Positions 36,603-45,310 of a stretch of DNA of 64,000 nt are shown here, piece after piece. Location of the stretch: contig CAZKFM010000005.1 in NCBI GenBank assembly GCA_964552195.1, positions 164,167-228,166 of the forward strand. The letters are read 5' to 3'. A model generated the notes under the pieces. That model was given only the letters and a program-made list of their open reading frames with translations. It made no database searches and was not told the origin of the DNA. The translations under genes and the position numbers were made by a program. The stretch is from CAZKAP01 sp964552195. GTDB lineage: Bacteria; Bacteroidota; Bacteroidia; Flavobacteriales; Flavobacteriaceae. The number at the start of each line of letters is the position of its first letter. The first letter of the stretch is position 1.

Positions 36603-37043
36603 TGGGGCAGGAGGAGTGTTTAAGCTGAGGAGGTATTCCAGGGCCAGGCCGTACCCCTTTAATCCCATGCCGACTATAATGCCCGCCGCCACGGGCGAAA
36701 GGTAGGAATGGTGGCGATAGGACTCCCTGCTGAAGGTATTCGAGATATGGACCTCGACTACTGGCGCGGGAATGGCCCGAACGGCATCCGACAGGGCTAC
36801 AGACGTATGGCTGTATCCGCCTGCATTAAGTACAATTCCATGGAAGGAGAACCCCCATTCCTGGACGCAGTCAATCAGCGCACCTTCCTCATTGGACTGG
36901 AAGTACTCGATGGTTCTTTCCGGGAATTGAACCTTGAGCTCCTCCAGAAAAGCCTCGAACGTGTGGCTTCCGTAGACTTCGGGTTCACGTTTACCCAGCA
37001 GGTTCAGGTTGGGGCCATTTATGATTCCTAAGGTCCGATTCAT
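36600..37043 (-). CDS. aroQ: Type II 3-dehydroquinate dehydratase
   Basis: AroQ converts 3-dehydroquinate to 3-dehydroshikimate in aromatic biosynthesis. The 147-residue length is typical. Motifs: INGPNLNLLGKREPEVYG with catalytic Tyr24, LNAGGYSHTS, and VEVHISN with the catalytic His. It sits beside two outer-membrane protein genes and, further on, divergent xerD; aroQ near xerD is common in flavobacteria. Confidence 0.95.
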   Translation of the reverse strand: MNRTLGIINGPNLNLLGKREPEVYGSHTFEAFLEELKVQFPERTIEYFQSNEEGALIDCVQEWGFSFHGIVLNAGGYSHTSVALSDAVRAIPAPVVEVHISNTFSRESYRHHSYLSPVAAGIIVGMGLKGYGLALEYLLSLNTPPAP

Positions 37044-37061
37044 GCTTTAAAGGTATCACAT

Positions 37062-37102
37062 AAAAAGAAAAACCGCCCTCCAGAGCCAGTCCGGACGGCG
37101 GT
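37062..37102 (-). terminator. Rho-independent terminator of the outer-membrane protein gene
   Basis: On the minus strand CCGCC (with GTCCGG...) pairs with GGGCGG, followed by TTTTTCTTTTT. It lies 29 bp after the stop at 37131. Confidence 0.75.
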
Positions 37103-37130
37103 TGATCGAAATAATGTACGGTCAGGTATC

Positions 37131-37643
37131 TTAGTTGAATCGGTACCCGGCTCCGAACGTCAGCGTATTGTAGTCGACAAATTCGCCGAAATCTCCGCCT
37201 CGCGCGATTTCAAATGCATAGCGAGCAAAGACATACCAGGTATCATTAATGTCGTATTGTCCACCGAATCCCAGATCTACACCGAGCGCACCGTCGGGCA
37301 CATCTTCCAGCAGCAGGTTAATCTGAGGTCCCGCCATGGCACGGAAGTTCTCTGCGAACTCGTACTGCACCATCGCCGGTATGTACAAAGCGGTAAGATT
37401 GCTTACAATCGAAAGCAGGGCCGCCACTTGTACCTTGAATTCTTCGCTGCTGGCCAGGTTGAAGTCGTAGGCACCACCGACGAAAAATCCAAGTTCGCTG
37501 CTGCTCACACTGCCAAAGCCGCTAATTCCCGAATCCACGCTGGCTGAAACGCTGTTCAATCCTGCCTGAATGGAGAGTTCCTGTGCGTTGGTTCCCCAGA
37601 TGCATGTGCCCGCAACCAGGGCGGCAATAATTAATTTTTTCAT
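37131..37643 (-). CDS. Small outer-membrane beta-barrel protein
   Basis: A 170-residue protein with signal peptide ending GTNAQ near residue 21 and a C-terminus of alternating residues ending in Phe-Asn (GAGYRFN), typical of eight-strand beta barrels. It shares the AGPQ motif and overall layout with the protein at 37778-38335, suggesting an old tandem duplication. Function unknown. It has its own promoter and terminator. Confidence 0.82.
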   Translation of the reverse strand: MKKLIIAALVAGTCIWGTNAQELSIQAGLNSVSASVDSGISGFGSVSSSELGFFVGGAYDFNLASSEEFKVQVAALLSIVSNLTALYIPAMVQYEFAENFRAMAGPQINLLLEDVPDGALGVDLGFGGQYDINDTWYVFARYAFEIARGGDFGEFVDYNTLTFGAGYRFN

Positions 37644-37670
37644 TGTTCAAAGTGTTTAGAATTAAGGAAT

Positions 37671-37678
37671 CAAATGTA
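37671..37678 (-). promoter_or_regulatory. -7 promoter element of outer-membrane protein gene
   Basis: The minus strand reads TACATTTG, a perfect TAnnTTTG, 27 nt before the ATG at 37643. Confidence 0.65.
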
Positions 37679-37777
37679 TCTAAACTTTGTAGTACTGCGA
37701 AGATATATGGCCTTTTTATGTGCAAACTCCAGCCACATAAGATCAAGTCCTCTGGCTTTCAGGTATTTCAGATTCCA

Positions 37778-38335
37778 TTAATTCAAGGTAAGCCCTATAC
37801 CCAGGGTCAGATAGTTGAACCCGATGGTGAAGTCGCCTTCTCCAGTGAAGGAATTGCTTAACTGCCGGGCATAGCGCAGGTCGGCATAGACCGAAGAACC
37901 CAGTTCGTAGCGGGCTCCTAGCGCAAGCTGAAACAGATATCCGCGAAGATTGGGCGGTTGTTCCTGCAGCAGGAAAGCAAACTGAGGGCCAGCCTGAAAG
38001 CTCAGGTCTTCAGTGAGGGCTATGTCTGCCAGGACCGGGAACAGAAAGGCATCCCTGCCGTCCCTGGAGTTGGCCCAGTTAAGCTCGGTCTGTATATCGA
38101 AATTCGGTGAAAAGTTAAAGTTATAGGCGATCCCCAGGTAATAGCCCAAATTCCCTTCTGTTTCCGTACCCGAAGAGGTCTTAACCCGATCCCCGATGCT
38201 GAGCAGTCCACCCCGGACCGACAACTTACTATCGCCTTCGTACAAATCCGGAAGTAAGATGAGTTCCCCTTCTTCCTGAGATCTAAGGGCGGCGGCAGAA
38301 AAGACCAACACCAACAATAAAACAACCTTATTCAT
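37778..38335 (-). CDS. Small outer-membrane beta-barrel protein (paralog)
   Basis: A 185-residue protein if the ATG at 38335 is used (MNKVVLLLVLVFSAAALRSQ signal peptide). The ATG at 38353 overlaps the -7 promoter box and is excluded; an ATG at 38344 is possible. The mature part shows alternating barrel strands (GYYLGIAYNFNFSPNF, FQAGPQFAFLLQ) and ends TLGIGLTLN. It resembles the neighbour at 37131-37643. Function unknown. Confidence 0.8.
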   Translation of the reverse strand: MNKVVLLLVLVFSAAALRSQEEGELILLPDLYEGDSKLSVRGGLLSIGDRVKTSSGTETEGNLGYYLGIAYNFNFSPNFDIQTELNWANSRDGRDAFLFPVLADIALTEDLSFQAGPQFAFLLQEQPPNLRGYLFQLALGARYELGSSVYADLRYARQLSNSFTGEGDFTIGFNYLTLGIGLTLN

Positions 38336-38350
38336 CGTGTTCATTTGGCA

Positions 38351-38358
38351 CAAACTTA
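38351..38358 (-). promoter_or_regulatory. Promoter of the second outer-membrane protein gene
   Basis: The minus strand reads TTG, 20 nt, TAAGTTTG: a matching -33 and a perfect -7 element at the expected distance. Confidence 0.78.
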
Positions 38359-38451
38359 TACCAATTCGACCACTATGACAACCCGAAACTTAGCGATTCA
38401 ACGCATATTTCATTCATTCGTCTAAATCCGACTTAACTCGTAATTTTAGAC

Positions 38452-39351
38452 GTGGACTGGGAGATGCGCATCCGGGATTTTGTAAGATACCTCAAGCTGG
38501 AGCGGGGACTCGCCCGGCACACCCAGGACAGTTACCGGCGCGACCTCAAACTGCTCACGCACTTCCTCGAAAAACACGGTTCCCGGTCAACTCCGGAGGA
38601 CATCGATCCGGATACCTTACAGTGGTTCCTCTATAAGACGGCACCCGATCGCAGCGTTCGCTCCCAGAACAGGCTGCTTTCCTCCATGCGAACCTTTTTC
38701 CAATACCTGCGAGAACGCAACCTGCGCGAGGATGACCCCATGGAACGCATGGAGAGCCCCAGAATGGGACGTCGCCTGCCGACAGTTCTGAGCCAGCAGG
38801 AATCACTGGAACTACTGAAAGCCAGACCCCTGCTCACCTCACTGGATTACAGGAATCAGGCCATGTTGGAAACCCTGTACGGCTGTGGGCTCAGGGTTTC
38901 CGAGCTCGTTTCCTTGCGCCTTTCGGATCTCTATTTCGAAGAAGGGTTCCTGCGCGTTCTGGGTAAGGGGCAGAAGCAGCGCCTGGTGCCGCTGGCAAAG
39001 GTCACGGCCCATTCTATTACATCCTATTTACGGGATCATCGACCGGCAGACCGGGTGAAGTTGGGCATGGAAGATGTCGTGTTTCTAAACCGACGTGGTG
39101 CGGGCCTCACTCGTGCCATGGTGTTTCAGATCGTCAAGGACTGGGCCCGGGACGCCGGCATCCAAAAAGAAATCAGTCCCCATACCCTTAGGCATTCCTT
39201 TGCTACCCATTTGCTGGAGAATGGTGCGGACCTCAGGAGCATACAGCAGATGCTGGGCCATAGGAGTATCACTACTACGGAGGTTTACCTTCATCTGGAC
39301 CGTACTCACCTGGCCAGGGCCGTAGAACAATTCCATCCCCGTGCACGATAA
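38452..39351 (+). CDS. xerD: Tyrosine recombinase XerD
   Basis: XerD resolves chromosome dimers at dif during division. The 299-residue protein has the SAM-like N-terminal domain and all catalytic residues: Arg148 (GLRVSEL), Lys172 (GKGQK), His244 and Arg247 (HTLRHSF), His270 (LGHRS) and Tyr279 (EVYLHL). The GTG at 38452 matches the usual M-x-W start of homologs. It stands alone with no phage or integron genes nearby, so it is the housekeeping enzyme. Confidence 0.93.
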   Translation: MDWEMRIRDFVRYLKLERGLARHTQDSYRRDLKLLTHFLEKHGSRSTPEDIDPDTLQWFLYKTAPDRSVRSQNRLLSSMRTFFQYLRERNLREDDPMERMESPRMGRRLPTVLSQQESLELLKARPLLTSLDYRNQAMLETLYGCGLRVSELVSLRLSDLYFEEGFLRVLGKGQKQRLVPLAKVTAHSITSYLRDHRPADRVKLGMEDVVFLNRRGAGLTRAMVFQIVKDWARDAGIQKEISPHTLRHSFATHLLENGADLRSIQQMLGHRSITTTEVYLHLDRTHLARAVEQFHPRAR

Positions 39352-39366
39352 ATGCAAATGGCCTCT

Positions 39367-39374
39367 TAAATTTG
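39367..39374 (+). promoter_or_regulatory. -7 promoter element of the GH13 gene
   Basis: TAAATTTG, a perfect TAnnTTTG match, 18 nt before the ATG at 39393. It overlaps an in-frame TTG at 39372 and so rules that start out. Confidence 0.7.
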
Positions 39375-39392
39375 AAACATCATTACCTGCAA

Positions 39393-41099
39393 ATGAACGA
39401 TAAGCATCAGGCCTGGTGGAAGGAATCCGTAGTCTATCAAATCTATCCCAGGAGCTTTCAGGACAGCGACGGAGACGGAATAGGAGACCTAAACGGAATC
39501 ATTCGTCGTCTGGACTATATTCGAGACCTCGGAGTTGACGTAATCTGGCTGAATCCGATCTACGATTCTCCCAATTTCGATAACGGTTACGATATCAGAG
39601 ACTACCGCTCCATCCACCCGGAATACGGTTCCATGGCGGACTTTGACAGACTGGTCTCCGAGGCCCGCGAACGCGGCCTCAGCATCCTCATGGACCTGGT
39701 AGTGAACCATTGCAGCAGTCAGCACCGTTGGTTTATCGAGGCCTGTACATCTCGGGAAAACAGATATTTCAATTACTTTCACTGGTGGCCGGCCGAAAAA
39801 GGAAATCCACCCCGGCGATTCAGCTACTTCGATACCGAAGGCGATGCATGGACGTATGTCGAAGCCGTTGATGCGTGGTACCTCCACTATTTCGCGGATA
39901 CTCAACCCGATCTGAATTGGGAAAATCCGGAGGTACGCGAGGAGGTGTACGGCATCATGAAGTTCTGGCTGGAAAAGGGCGTACGGGGTTTTCGCATGGA
40001 TGTAATCTCGTTCATCGCCAAAGACCCGTCCTACCCGGAGCTTCCCGAACAGTACGGGGGCAATTTCATTCCCTACTATTCCAACGGCCCCCGACTACAC
40101 GAATACCTGCGCGAAATGAACCAGAGGGTGCTGAGTCAGTACGACTGCATGACCGTGGGTGAAACCCCGGGCGTACATCTGGACCGGGCCCTGGAGTTTG
40201 TGGGCAGGAAGCGCCGTGAACTTCAATCCTTCTTTCATTTCGACCTGATGACACTGGACCGGGAAGGCGACGAGGTGTTCTGGATGCGAAAAGAACCCTG
40301 GAAACTGACCGAGTTCAAGGAAATCCACACTCGCTGGGACGCGCGCTTTGCCACGGATGGGTGGGGCAGCATCTACCTGGGTAATCACGATTTCCCAAGG
40401 GCTCTGAGTCGCTGGGGTAATGACCAGCCTGAATTCAGAGTGGCAGCGGCCACCCTGTTGGCCACCTTCCTCTTGACCATGAGAGGCACCCCTTACATCT
40501 ATTATGGAGATGAAATTGGCATGTCCAATATCCGATTCGATACCCTGGAACAATACCGGGATATCAATACCGTAAATCGCTACGAGAAACTTAAAGCCGA
40601 AGGGGTCTCCAGAGAGGCTTTCCTGGCCAACGAAAAGGACGCTTCCCGGGATAATGCCCGTACACCCATGCAATGGAACTCCGGCAGACATGCCGGCTTC
40701 AGCCAGGGAACTCCCTGGATCGAAGTACATCCGAATTACCGTAACGGAGTACGTGTCGACATACAGGAAACGGATCCTCACTCCGTTTTAAATTATTACC
40801 GCAAACTGATTCGCCTGCGGAAGGAACATCCGGAATGGGTCTATGGATCCTATGAGCCCCTCTGGCACGAGAATGAGCACATTTACGCCTATTACCGCGG
40901 AGACCATCGGCGATATCTGGTGCTTATGAACTTCGGAGACTCGGAAAGAGACCTGCCCGATGCATCCGTAGTGGGGGACTTGGAATTGCTGACATCCAAT
41001 CGAATTCACCAAGGGAAGGTGCAGGATAAACGGCTACTGCCTTGGGAAGCCCGTATATATTTGTCCCACAATCCTGTAACAATACCCGTGTACGAGTGA
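39393..41099 (+). CDS. GH13 alpha-glucosidase (oligo-1,6-glucosidase type)
   Basis: A 568-residue cytoplasmic GH13 enzyme. It starts WWKESVVYQIYPRSFQDSDGDG, the classic oligo-1,6-glucosidase opening. The catalytic triad is Asp203 (GFRMDVISFI), Glu257 (TVGETPG) and Asp333 (LGNHDFPR), nearly the numbering of the Bacillus enzyme. It would release glucose from isomaltose-type or maltose-type oligosaccharides. It is separated from the GH31/glgB pair by 6 kb. Confidence 0.93.
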   Translation: MNDKHQAWWKESVVYQIYPRSFQDSDGDGIGDLNGIIRRLDYIRDLGVDVIWLNPIYDSPNFDNGYDIRDYRSIHPEYGSMADFDRLVSEARERGLSILMDLVVNHCSSQHRWFIEACTSRENRYFNYFHWWPAEKGNPPRRFSYFDTEGDAWTYVEAVDAWYLHYFADTQPDLNWENPEVREEVYGIMKFWLEKGVRGFRMDVISFIAKDPSYPELPEQYGGNFIPYYSNGPRLHEYLREMNQRVLSQYDCMTVGETPGVHLDRALEFVGRKRRELQSFFHFDLMTLDREGDEVFWMRKEPWKLTEFKEIHTRWDARFATDGWGSIYLGNHDFPRALSRWGNDQPEFRVAAATLLATFLLTMRGTPYIYYGDEIGMSNIRFDTLEQYRDINTVNRYEKLKAEGVSREAFLANEKDASRDNARTPMQWNSGRHAGFSQGTPWIEVHPNYRNGVRVDIQETDPHSVLNYYRKLIRLRKEHPEWVYGSYEPLWHENEHIYAYYRGDHRRYLVLMNFGDSERDLPDASVVGDLELLTSNRIHQGKVQDKRLLPWEARIYLSHNPVTIPVYE

Positions 41100-41128
41100 C
41101 CTATTTGATGAACATGAATCCGAGTTAA

Positions 41129-41623
41129 GTGAATCCGGGAGATAAAGAACACTTTGTATCCGAATTACAGCAAAACCAGAACATCGTTCACAAGGTTTGC
41201 CGTTTGTATACGGATAGCCCGGATGCCCACAATGACTTATTCCAGGAAATCAGCATACAACTGTGGAAGGCCTACCCAAAGTTCAGGGGTGAGTCCAAAT
41301 TCACCACCTGGATGTACCGCGTTGCGCTGAATACGGCTATCACCCTCTACCGGAAATCCAAGCGACGCGTGAGGACGACCCATCTGGATGATGTGATCTT
41401 CAAGGTTAGGGATGTTCCGCAAGAAGACGAAAAAGAAGAACACATCCGCTTGATGTACGGGGCCATCAAGCAACTGAACGATGTAGACAAGGCCCTGATC
41501 TTTCTGTACCTCGAAGACAAGGACTACCGGGAGATTTCAGAGACTCTGGGTATAACCGAAGTAAATGCCCGCGTCCGAATGAACCGAATAAAAACAAAAT
41601 TGCGTACCATACTCAACCCCTGA
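41129..41623 (+). CDS. Second ECF-type sigma factor
   Basis: A 164-residue sigma-70 family protein: region 2 with NDLFQEISIQLWKAYPKFRG and FTTWMYRVALNTAI, region 4 ending DYREISETLGITEVNARVRMNRIKTKL. The start is GTG at 41129. It is 4 bp upstream of a membrane protein gene, a pair often seen in Flavobacteriia. Its target promoters are unknown. Confidence 0.9.
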   Translation: MNPGDKEHFVSELQQNQNIVHKVCRLYTDSPDAHNDLFQEISIQLWKAYPKFRGESKFTTWMYRVALNTAITLYRKSKRRVRTTHLDDVIFKVRDVPQEDEKEEHIRLMYGAIKQLNDVDKALIFLYLEDKDYREISETLGITEVNARVRMNRIKTKLRTILNP

Positions 41624-41627
41624 GACT

Positions 41628-42272
41628 ATGGATGAACTGGATATACTCAAAAAAGACTGGAAGAAGCGGATGGCTGATCTTCCGAGCCTTAGCAATAAGG
41701 AAATCGAGAGCATGCTGCTCAAGAAGTCCTCGTCGATCGTCAAATGGATATTTGTGATTAGCCTGCTGGAATTCACCCTTCCCCATCTCATGCTCCTGCT
41801 ACCCGGCACGGGGCAGACCATGGAGTTTTACCGGGGCATGCCCGTACACGGTGTACTGATTGGCATGACTGTGTTCTACTACATCGGTGTGGCCTATTTT
41901 ATCCGGCAGTTCTACCTTCGCTACAAGGAGATTACCGTACTGGACAATGTGCGTCGACTGCTAAAGAAGATTGTTGCCACGCGTCACACGGTCCGCAATT
42001 ATGTGATATTCTGTCTTTCGATGACCTTCCTTTTTGTCTGCATAGTGATCTTGGGAATATACCTGGGCGATACACTTCCTCCTATGCCCTCCAACCAGGA
42101 CATCCTGGCCAAATATCCACTGGAGACGGCCAAAGCCATCCTCATGATCTCCACGGGAATAACAGGCGTCTTGATCATTGGCTTTATGGGGCTGGTTTAC
42201 TTCCTGCTCTACGGATTACTGCTCAGGAAGCTGTTCCGCAACTATAACGACCTCAAAAAGGCCGAGCTCTGA
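41628..42272 (+). CDS. Four-helix membrane protein paired with ECF sigma factor
   Basis: A 214-residue protein with a cytoplasmic N-terminus (MDELDILKKDWKK) and four hydrophobic helices at about residues 38-58, 74-93, 122-142 and 170-192. The start 4 bp after the sigma gene suggests it anchors or inhibits the sigma factor, but it lacks the usual single-helix anti-sigma design. Unknown function. Confidence 0.75.
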   Translation: MDELDILKKDWKKRMADLPSLSNKEIESMLLKKSSSIVKWIFVISLLEFTLPHLMLLLPGTGQTMEFYRGMPVHGVLIGMTVFYYIGVAYFIRQFYLRYKEITVLDNVRRLLKKIVATRHTVRNYVIFCLSMTFLFVCIVILGIYLGDTLPPMPSNQDILAKYPLETAKAILMISTGITGVLIIGFMGLVYFLLYGLLLRKLFRNYNDLKKAEL

Positions 42273-42309
42273 AAGGCAGTGGATTCTCAGAAATGCGATT
42301 GGTAAGTGA

Positions 42310-43113
42310 TTAATAGCGCCACTCTCGCTTTTTGTGATCGGCCCGATAGGCCTTAAGCTGGTCGGCGGGAATTACCTTCAAAAACGAGGGGTGCTGCTCT
42401 ATGGCGTATTCAATTTTTTCAATGATTTCATCTACCGTCTCGTTTTCGTAATCGATTTCGAGTGGTTCCTTGATTTGCATGGACTGCAGTATGCCCTTTT
42501 TCTTGATATACAATCCTTTTCTATCGAATGAACGCCGGAACCCATCGATCACTACGGGAACGACCACGGGCTTGTATGTTTTGATGATGTGAGCCGTGCC
42601 TTTCCGAAGTGGTTGCCACGGCCGGGTTGTCCCCTGAGGAAAAGTAATCACCCAACCGTCTTCCAGCGCAACCCCGATATTGCGAATATCGCTCAACTTT
42701 ACCTGCCGGTTTACTTCCTTCCCATCGGCTCTCCAGGTCCGCTCTATGCTTATGGAACCGGCGTAGGCCAGTACCTTGGTAAGGAAACTCTTGCTCATGG
42801 TTTCCTTGGCAGCCACGTAGTAAATATTGAGTTTGGGCTTCCACAGATATCCCACGTTTCGGATGGAATCCACCCTTCCGGTCAGGCTGGCATTAAAAAC
42901 ATGCAGCATGGCAACCACGTCCGCGAAGTAGGTTTGGTGATTGCTGACGAACAGCACCCCTGTTTCCGGCAGGTTCCTGATGATTTCGGAACCCTCGATC
43001 TCTAGTTTATTAAAGCCTTTGTACCGGGAGTGGGTAACGAGTCCCATTATTCGGATGATCCAGGTCTTTACGATGTTGTAATGGCCAAATGGATTCTTTT
43101 TAAAAAGGGACAT
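42310..43113 (-). CDS. PlsC-like 1-acyl-glycerol-3-phosphate acyltransferase
   Basis: A 267-residue acyltransferase fold protein. Motif I reads NHQTYFAD at residues 58-65, that is HX5D instead of the standard HX4D, and the second motif reads FPQGTT in place of FPEGT. The remaining layout (VIPVVIDGF-like PVVVPVVIDGFRR) fits. It probably acylates a lysophospholipid or a related substrate at the membrane. It is 36 bp downstream of the NUDIX gene and co-directional. Confidence 0.82.
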   Translation of the reverse strand: MSLFKKNPFGHYNIVKTWIIRIMGLVTHSRYKGFNKLEIEGSEIIRNLPETGVLFVSNHQTYFADVVAMLHVFNASLTGRVDSIRNVGYLWKPKLNIYYVAAKETMSKSFLTKVLAYAGSISIERTWRADGKEVNRQVKLSDIRNIGVALEDGWVITFPQGTTRPWQPLRKGTAHIIKTYKPVVVPVVIDGFRRSFDRKGLYIKKKGILQSMQIKEPLEIDYENETVDEIIEKIEYAIEQHPSFLKVIPADQLKAYRADHKKREWRY

Positions 43114-43149
43114 CCTCGGGATTTTTCCGGTTAAAAGTACGAAATTCTG

Positions 43150-43785
43150 TCAGTGAATGGCTCTGAGCAGATGACGCAGTTCGGCCAGCACCATGAGCGT
43201 GGCACCCCAGATCGTCGTGCCCTCAAAAGGAAGTGTCCTTACATTTCGCAGCGTACCGTACCGAGCTTTGATTTGCTGATTGCAGTAATTCCTATCATTC
43301 AGCAGATAATCCAGGGGCAAATAAACGATGCTATCGACCTCTGAGGGCTCCGGTACGAGTTCCTGGGGGGCGTTGCTGAAGGCCAGAAAAGGATACACCA
43401 TAAAGTTACTCGGGGGGATGTACAAAGAACTCAGTGGCCTGACCAGTTCGATAGCCGATGGTTGGGCCCCCACCTCTTCACGGGTCTCGCGAAGTGCCGT
43501 CTGGTAGAAATCCGAATCACAGTGCTCCTTTTTGCCGCCAGGGAAGGATATCTGACCTCCGTGCACTCCGGGATCCGGGGTCCTTCGAATAAGGACCACT
43601 GATGCTGCCCCATCCGGACTCGGCATAAGCCATACCAGTACGGCGGCCTCACGGAAATATTCTGGCATACCATTTAATTTCAGGTATTGCTGCCGTTCCA
43701 CAGGGGTTACCTCGCCATGGGCCCTCTCACCCGGGAGTTTAAGATTTTTTATTTTTACGAGCCTTGAAAAATCGTAGTTCCGCAT
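43150..43785 (-). CDS. NUDIX hydrolase, CoA pyrophosphatase-like
   Basis: A 211-residue protein with the NUDIX box: ISFPGGKKE followed by TALRETREEVGA at about residues 93-120. The wider pattern ALRE-(T)-EEVG and the N-terminal extension of about 45 residues match bacterial CoA pyrophosphatase (NudL-like) proteins, which cut CoA to phosphopantetheine and 3',5'-ADP. The start is only 4 bp from the start of the divergent cyclophilin gene. Confidence 0.85.
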   Translation of the reverse strand: MRNYDFSRLVKIKNLKLPGERAHGEVTPVERQQYLKLNGMPEYFREAAVLVWLMPSPDGAASVVLIRRTPDPGVHGGQISFPGGKKEHCDSDFYQTALRETREEVGAQPSAIELVRPLSSLYIPPSNFMVYPFLAFSNAPQELVPEPSEVDSIVYLPLDYLLNDRNYCNQQIKARYGTLRNVRTLPFEGTTIWGATLMVLAELRHLLRAIH

Positions 43786-43789
43786 TATT

Positions 43790-44542
43790 ATGATTCGAAT
43801 CTCCCCAAATTTGGCATATAGCCTTGTTATCCTATTTGTCGTTGTACTTGCTGCTTCCTGTAATCAAGGTAAGTCCAGTAAATCAGCCCCTGCTGACATG
43901 GATGCAACCGAAACGGCAAATACAAAATTAGAACAGGAGCCCGAAACGGAGCAAGCCGAAGTAGAACCCGAAACGAAGGATAGCCTGGCCGATTTCAGGC
44001 TGACCACAGAGAATGCCCTGGATTTCTTTATCGACTACGGGAAATCGATTACTGGGGATCGGGTGGAATTTACTACCAGTATGGGCTCGTTTACTGTTGA
44101 GCTCTACGACAACGTTCCTTACCACAAGGCCAATATGATCTATCTGGCAAAACAGCATTATTTCGACACCACCCAATTCCATCGCGTGGTGAAGGACTTC
44201 ATTATCCAGGGCGGGAGTTCGGACGACCCCCGGCTGGGAAGGAAGCGGGCACAGATTGGTCGCTACCTCCTTCCCCCGGATACCAAGAAGGGGTACAAAC
44301 ACCACCGGGGTGTAATTTCCATGCCCAGCAGCGAGCAGTACAATGCCTATAAGCGGGCTTCTCCTTACGAATTCTTCATCGTGGTCACTGATCCCGGCTC
44401 TTATCATCTGGACGGGGACTACACGCCATTTGGACGAGTGATCAAAGGCATGGATGTAGTCGACAAAATCAATAAAGTCCCCGTGGATGAAGGCGACTGG
44501 CCGAAGCAAAACGTATACATTTGGACGGTTCGTGCCTATTGA
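43790..44542 (+). CDS. Cyclophilin-type peptidyl-prolyl isomerase lipoprotein
   Basis: A 250-residue lipoprotein: signal with VVVLAASC (Cys near residue 24), then an acidic Glu/Thr-rich linker of about 40 residues, then a cyclophilin domain. Domain markers: FTVELYDNVPYHKANMIYLA, FHRVVKDFIIQGG and FFIVVTDPG. It would assist folding of envelope proteins outside the inner membrane. It starts 4 bp from the divergent NUDIX gene. Confidence 0.92.
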   Translation: MIRISPNLAYSLVILFVVVLAASCNQGKSSKSAPADMDATETANTKLEQEPETEQAEVEPETKDSLADFRLTTENALDFFIDYGKSITGDRVEFTTSMGSFTVELYDNVPYHKANMIYLAKQHYFDTTQFHRVVKDFIIQGGSSDDPRLGRKRAQIGRYLLPPDTKKGYKHHRGVISMPSSEQYNAYKRASPYEFFIVVTDPGSYHLDGDYTPFGRVIKGMDVVDKINKVPVDEGDWPKQNVYIWTVRAY

Positions 44543-44560
44543 ATCCGCCTGGATAAAGAC

Positions 44561-45277
44561 TTATTCCCTGGTATAGTAGATATAGTCCCAGATCACGGTC
44601 TTCACGAATTCAAGGGGAAGCATCTGGTGCTGAATGCCGGTAAGTTCGACTATTTTCCTTTCGAGTTCCGAGATCAGGTGGTACTTGGACTCTGCCAGGG
44701 CCTGGCCGTAAATGCGTCGAATGGTGTTCATGTCCCGATCGGAGAGTATGGTTACCTGGGGAAAGGTCGGAACGTAGTTAGCCGGAAGTTCCTCAGTTAG
44801 CGGCCCCTGAAGGCTTATTCGTCTGCGGTCAGATATAACGGTAGTTCCTGCTGCCCTGTCTCCCACCCTCTGTCCCTTTCCTCCCAAAAGCACCGAAAAA
44901 AGAGCTACCGCACCTGAAGTTAGAATTACATCAAAAATCCTGAGCACCCATCGAATCAGGTAGTCGGTGAATGCAGGCTTGGTACCATTGAGCCGAACCA
45001 CCCGTATCGAGACCAGGGATTTTCCAACGGTCTGTCCGTTGTTCAGGGATTCGAGCAATAACGAATACAGAAATGCCGGCATAGACACCGTCAGGTAAAA
45101 AACGTATTCGGGAAAGGAAGTGGGCAGGTCCAGCTGGCTGATCATCCAAAAGACCAGGATTACATAGGTGACTTTGACAAACAGATCGATCAGGTACGCA
45201 AAAATTCGCTCCCCTATAAACGCTATGGGTTGCTCTATGCGGACATTTTGGGCCGTTTCAATTTGAAATTGATCCAT
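44561..45277 (-). CDS. RDD family membrane protein
   Basis: A 238-residue protein with an RDD domain: FIGERIFAYLIDLFVKV (the R-x-x-A-x-x-I-D start), GQTVGKSLVSIRVV and LIRWVLRIFD. Three or four hydrophobic helices. RDD proteins are linked to ion or solute handling and to SpoIIM-containing clusters; the function is unknown. It is divergent from the SpoIIM-like gene and is the first member of a cluster that ends with DUF58. Confidence 0.85.
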   Translation of the reverse strand: MDQFQIETAQNVRIEQPIAFIGERIFAYLIDLFVKVTYVILVFWMISQLDLPTSFPEYVFYLTVSMPAFLYSLLLESLNNGQTVGKSLVSIRVVRLNGTKPAFTDYLIRWVLRIFDVILTSGAVALFSVLLGGKGQRVGDRAAGTTVISDRRRISLQGPLTEELPANYVPTFPQVTILSDRDMNTIRRIYGQALAESKYHLISELERKIVELTGIQHQMLPLEFVKTVIWDYIYYTRE

Positions 45278-45310
45278 TTTTTCTTTTCTTGTTCGTCAGC
45301 TGTGTACGCT

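Noticed and set aside
37680..37777. Terminator for the second outer-membrane protein gene
   Set aside because: A TTATGTG/CACATAA pairing exists but is followed by A-rich, not T-rich, sequence on the relevant strand.
38441..38448. TAATTTTA as the -7 promoter box of xerD
   Set aside because: It ends only 3 nt before the GTG start, so transcription would begin inside the coding sequence; and it matches only 7 of 8 positions.
38452..39351. XerD-like recombinase as sign of a mobile element or integron
   Set aside because: No attachment site, cargo or phage genes lie nearby; length, start and residues match housekeeping XerD.
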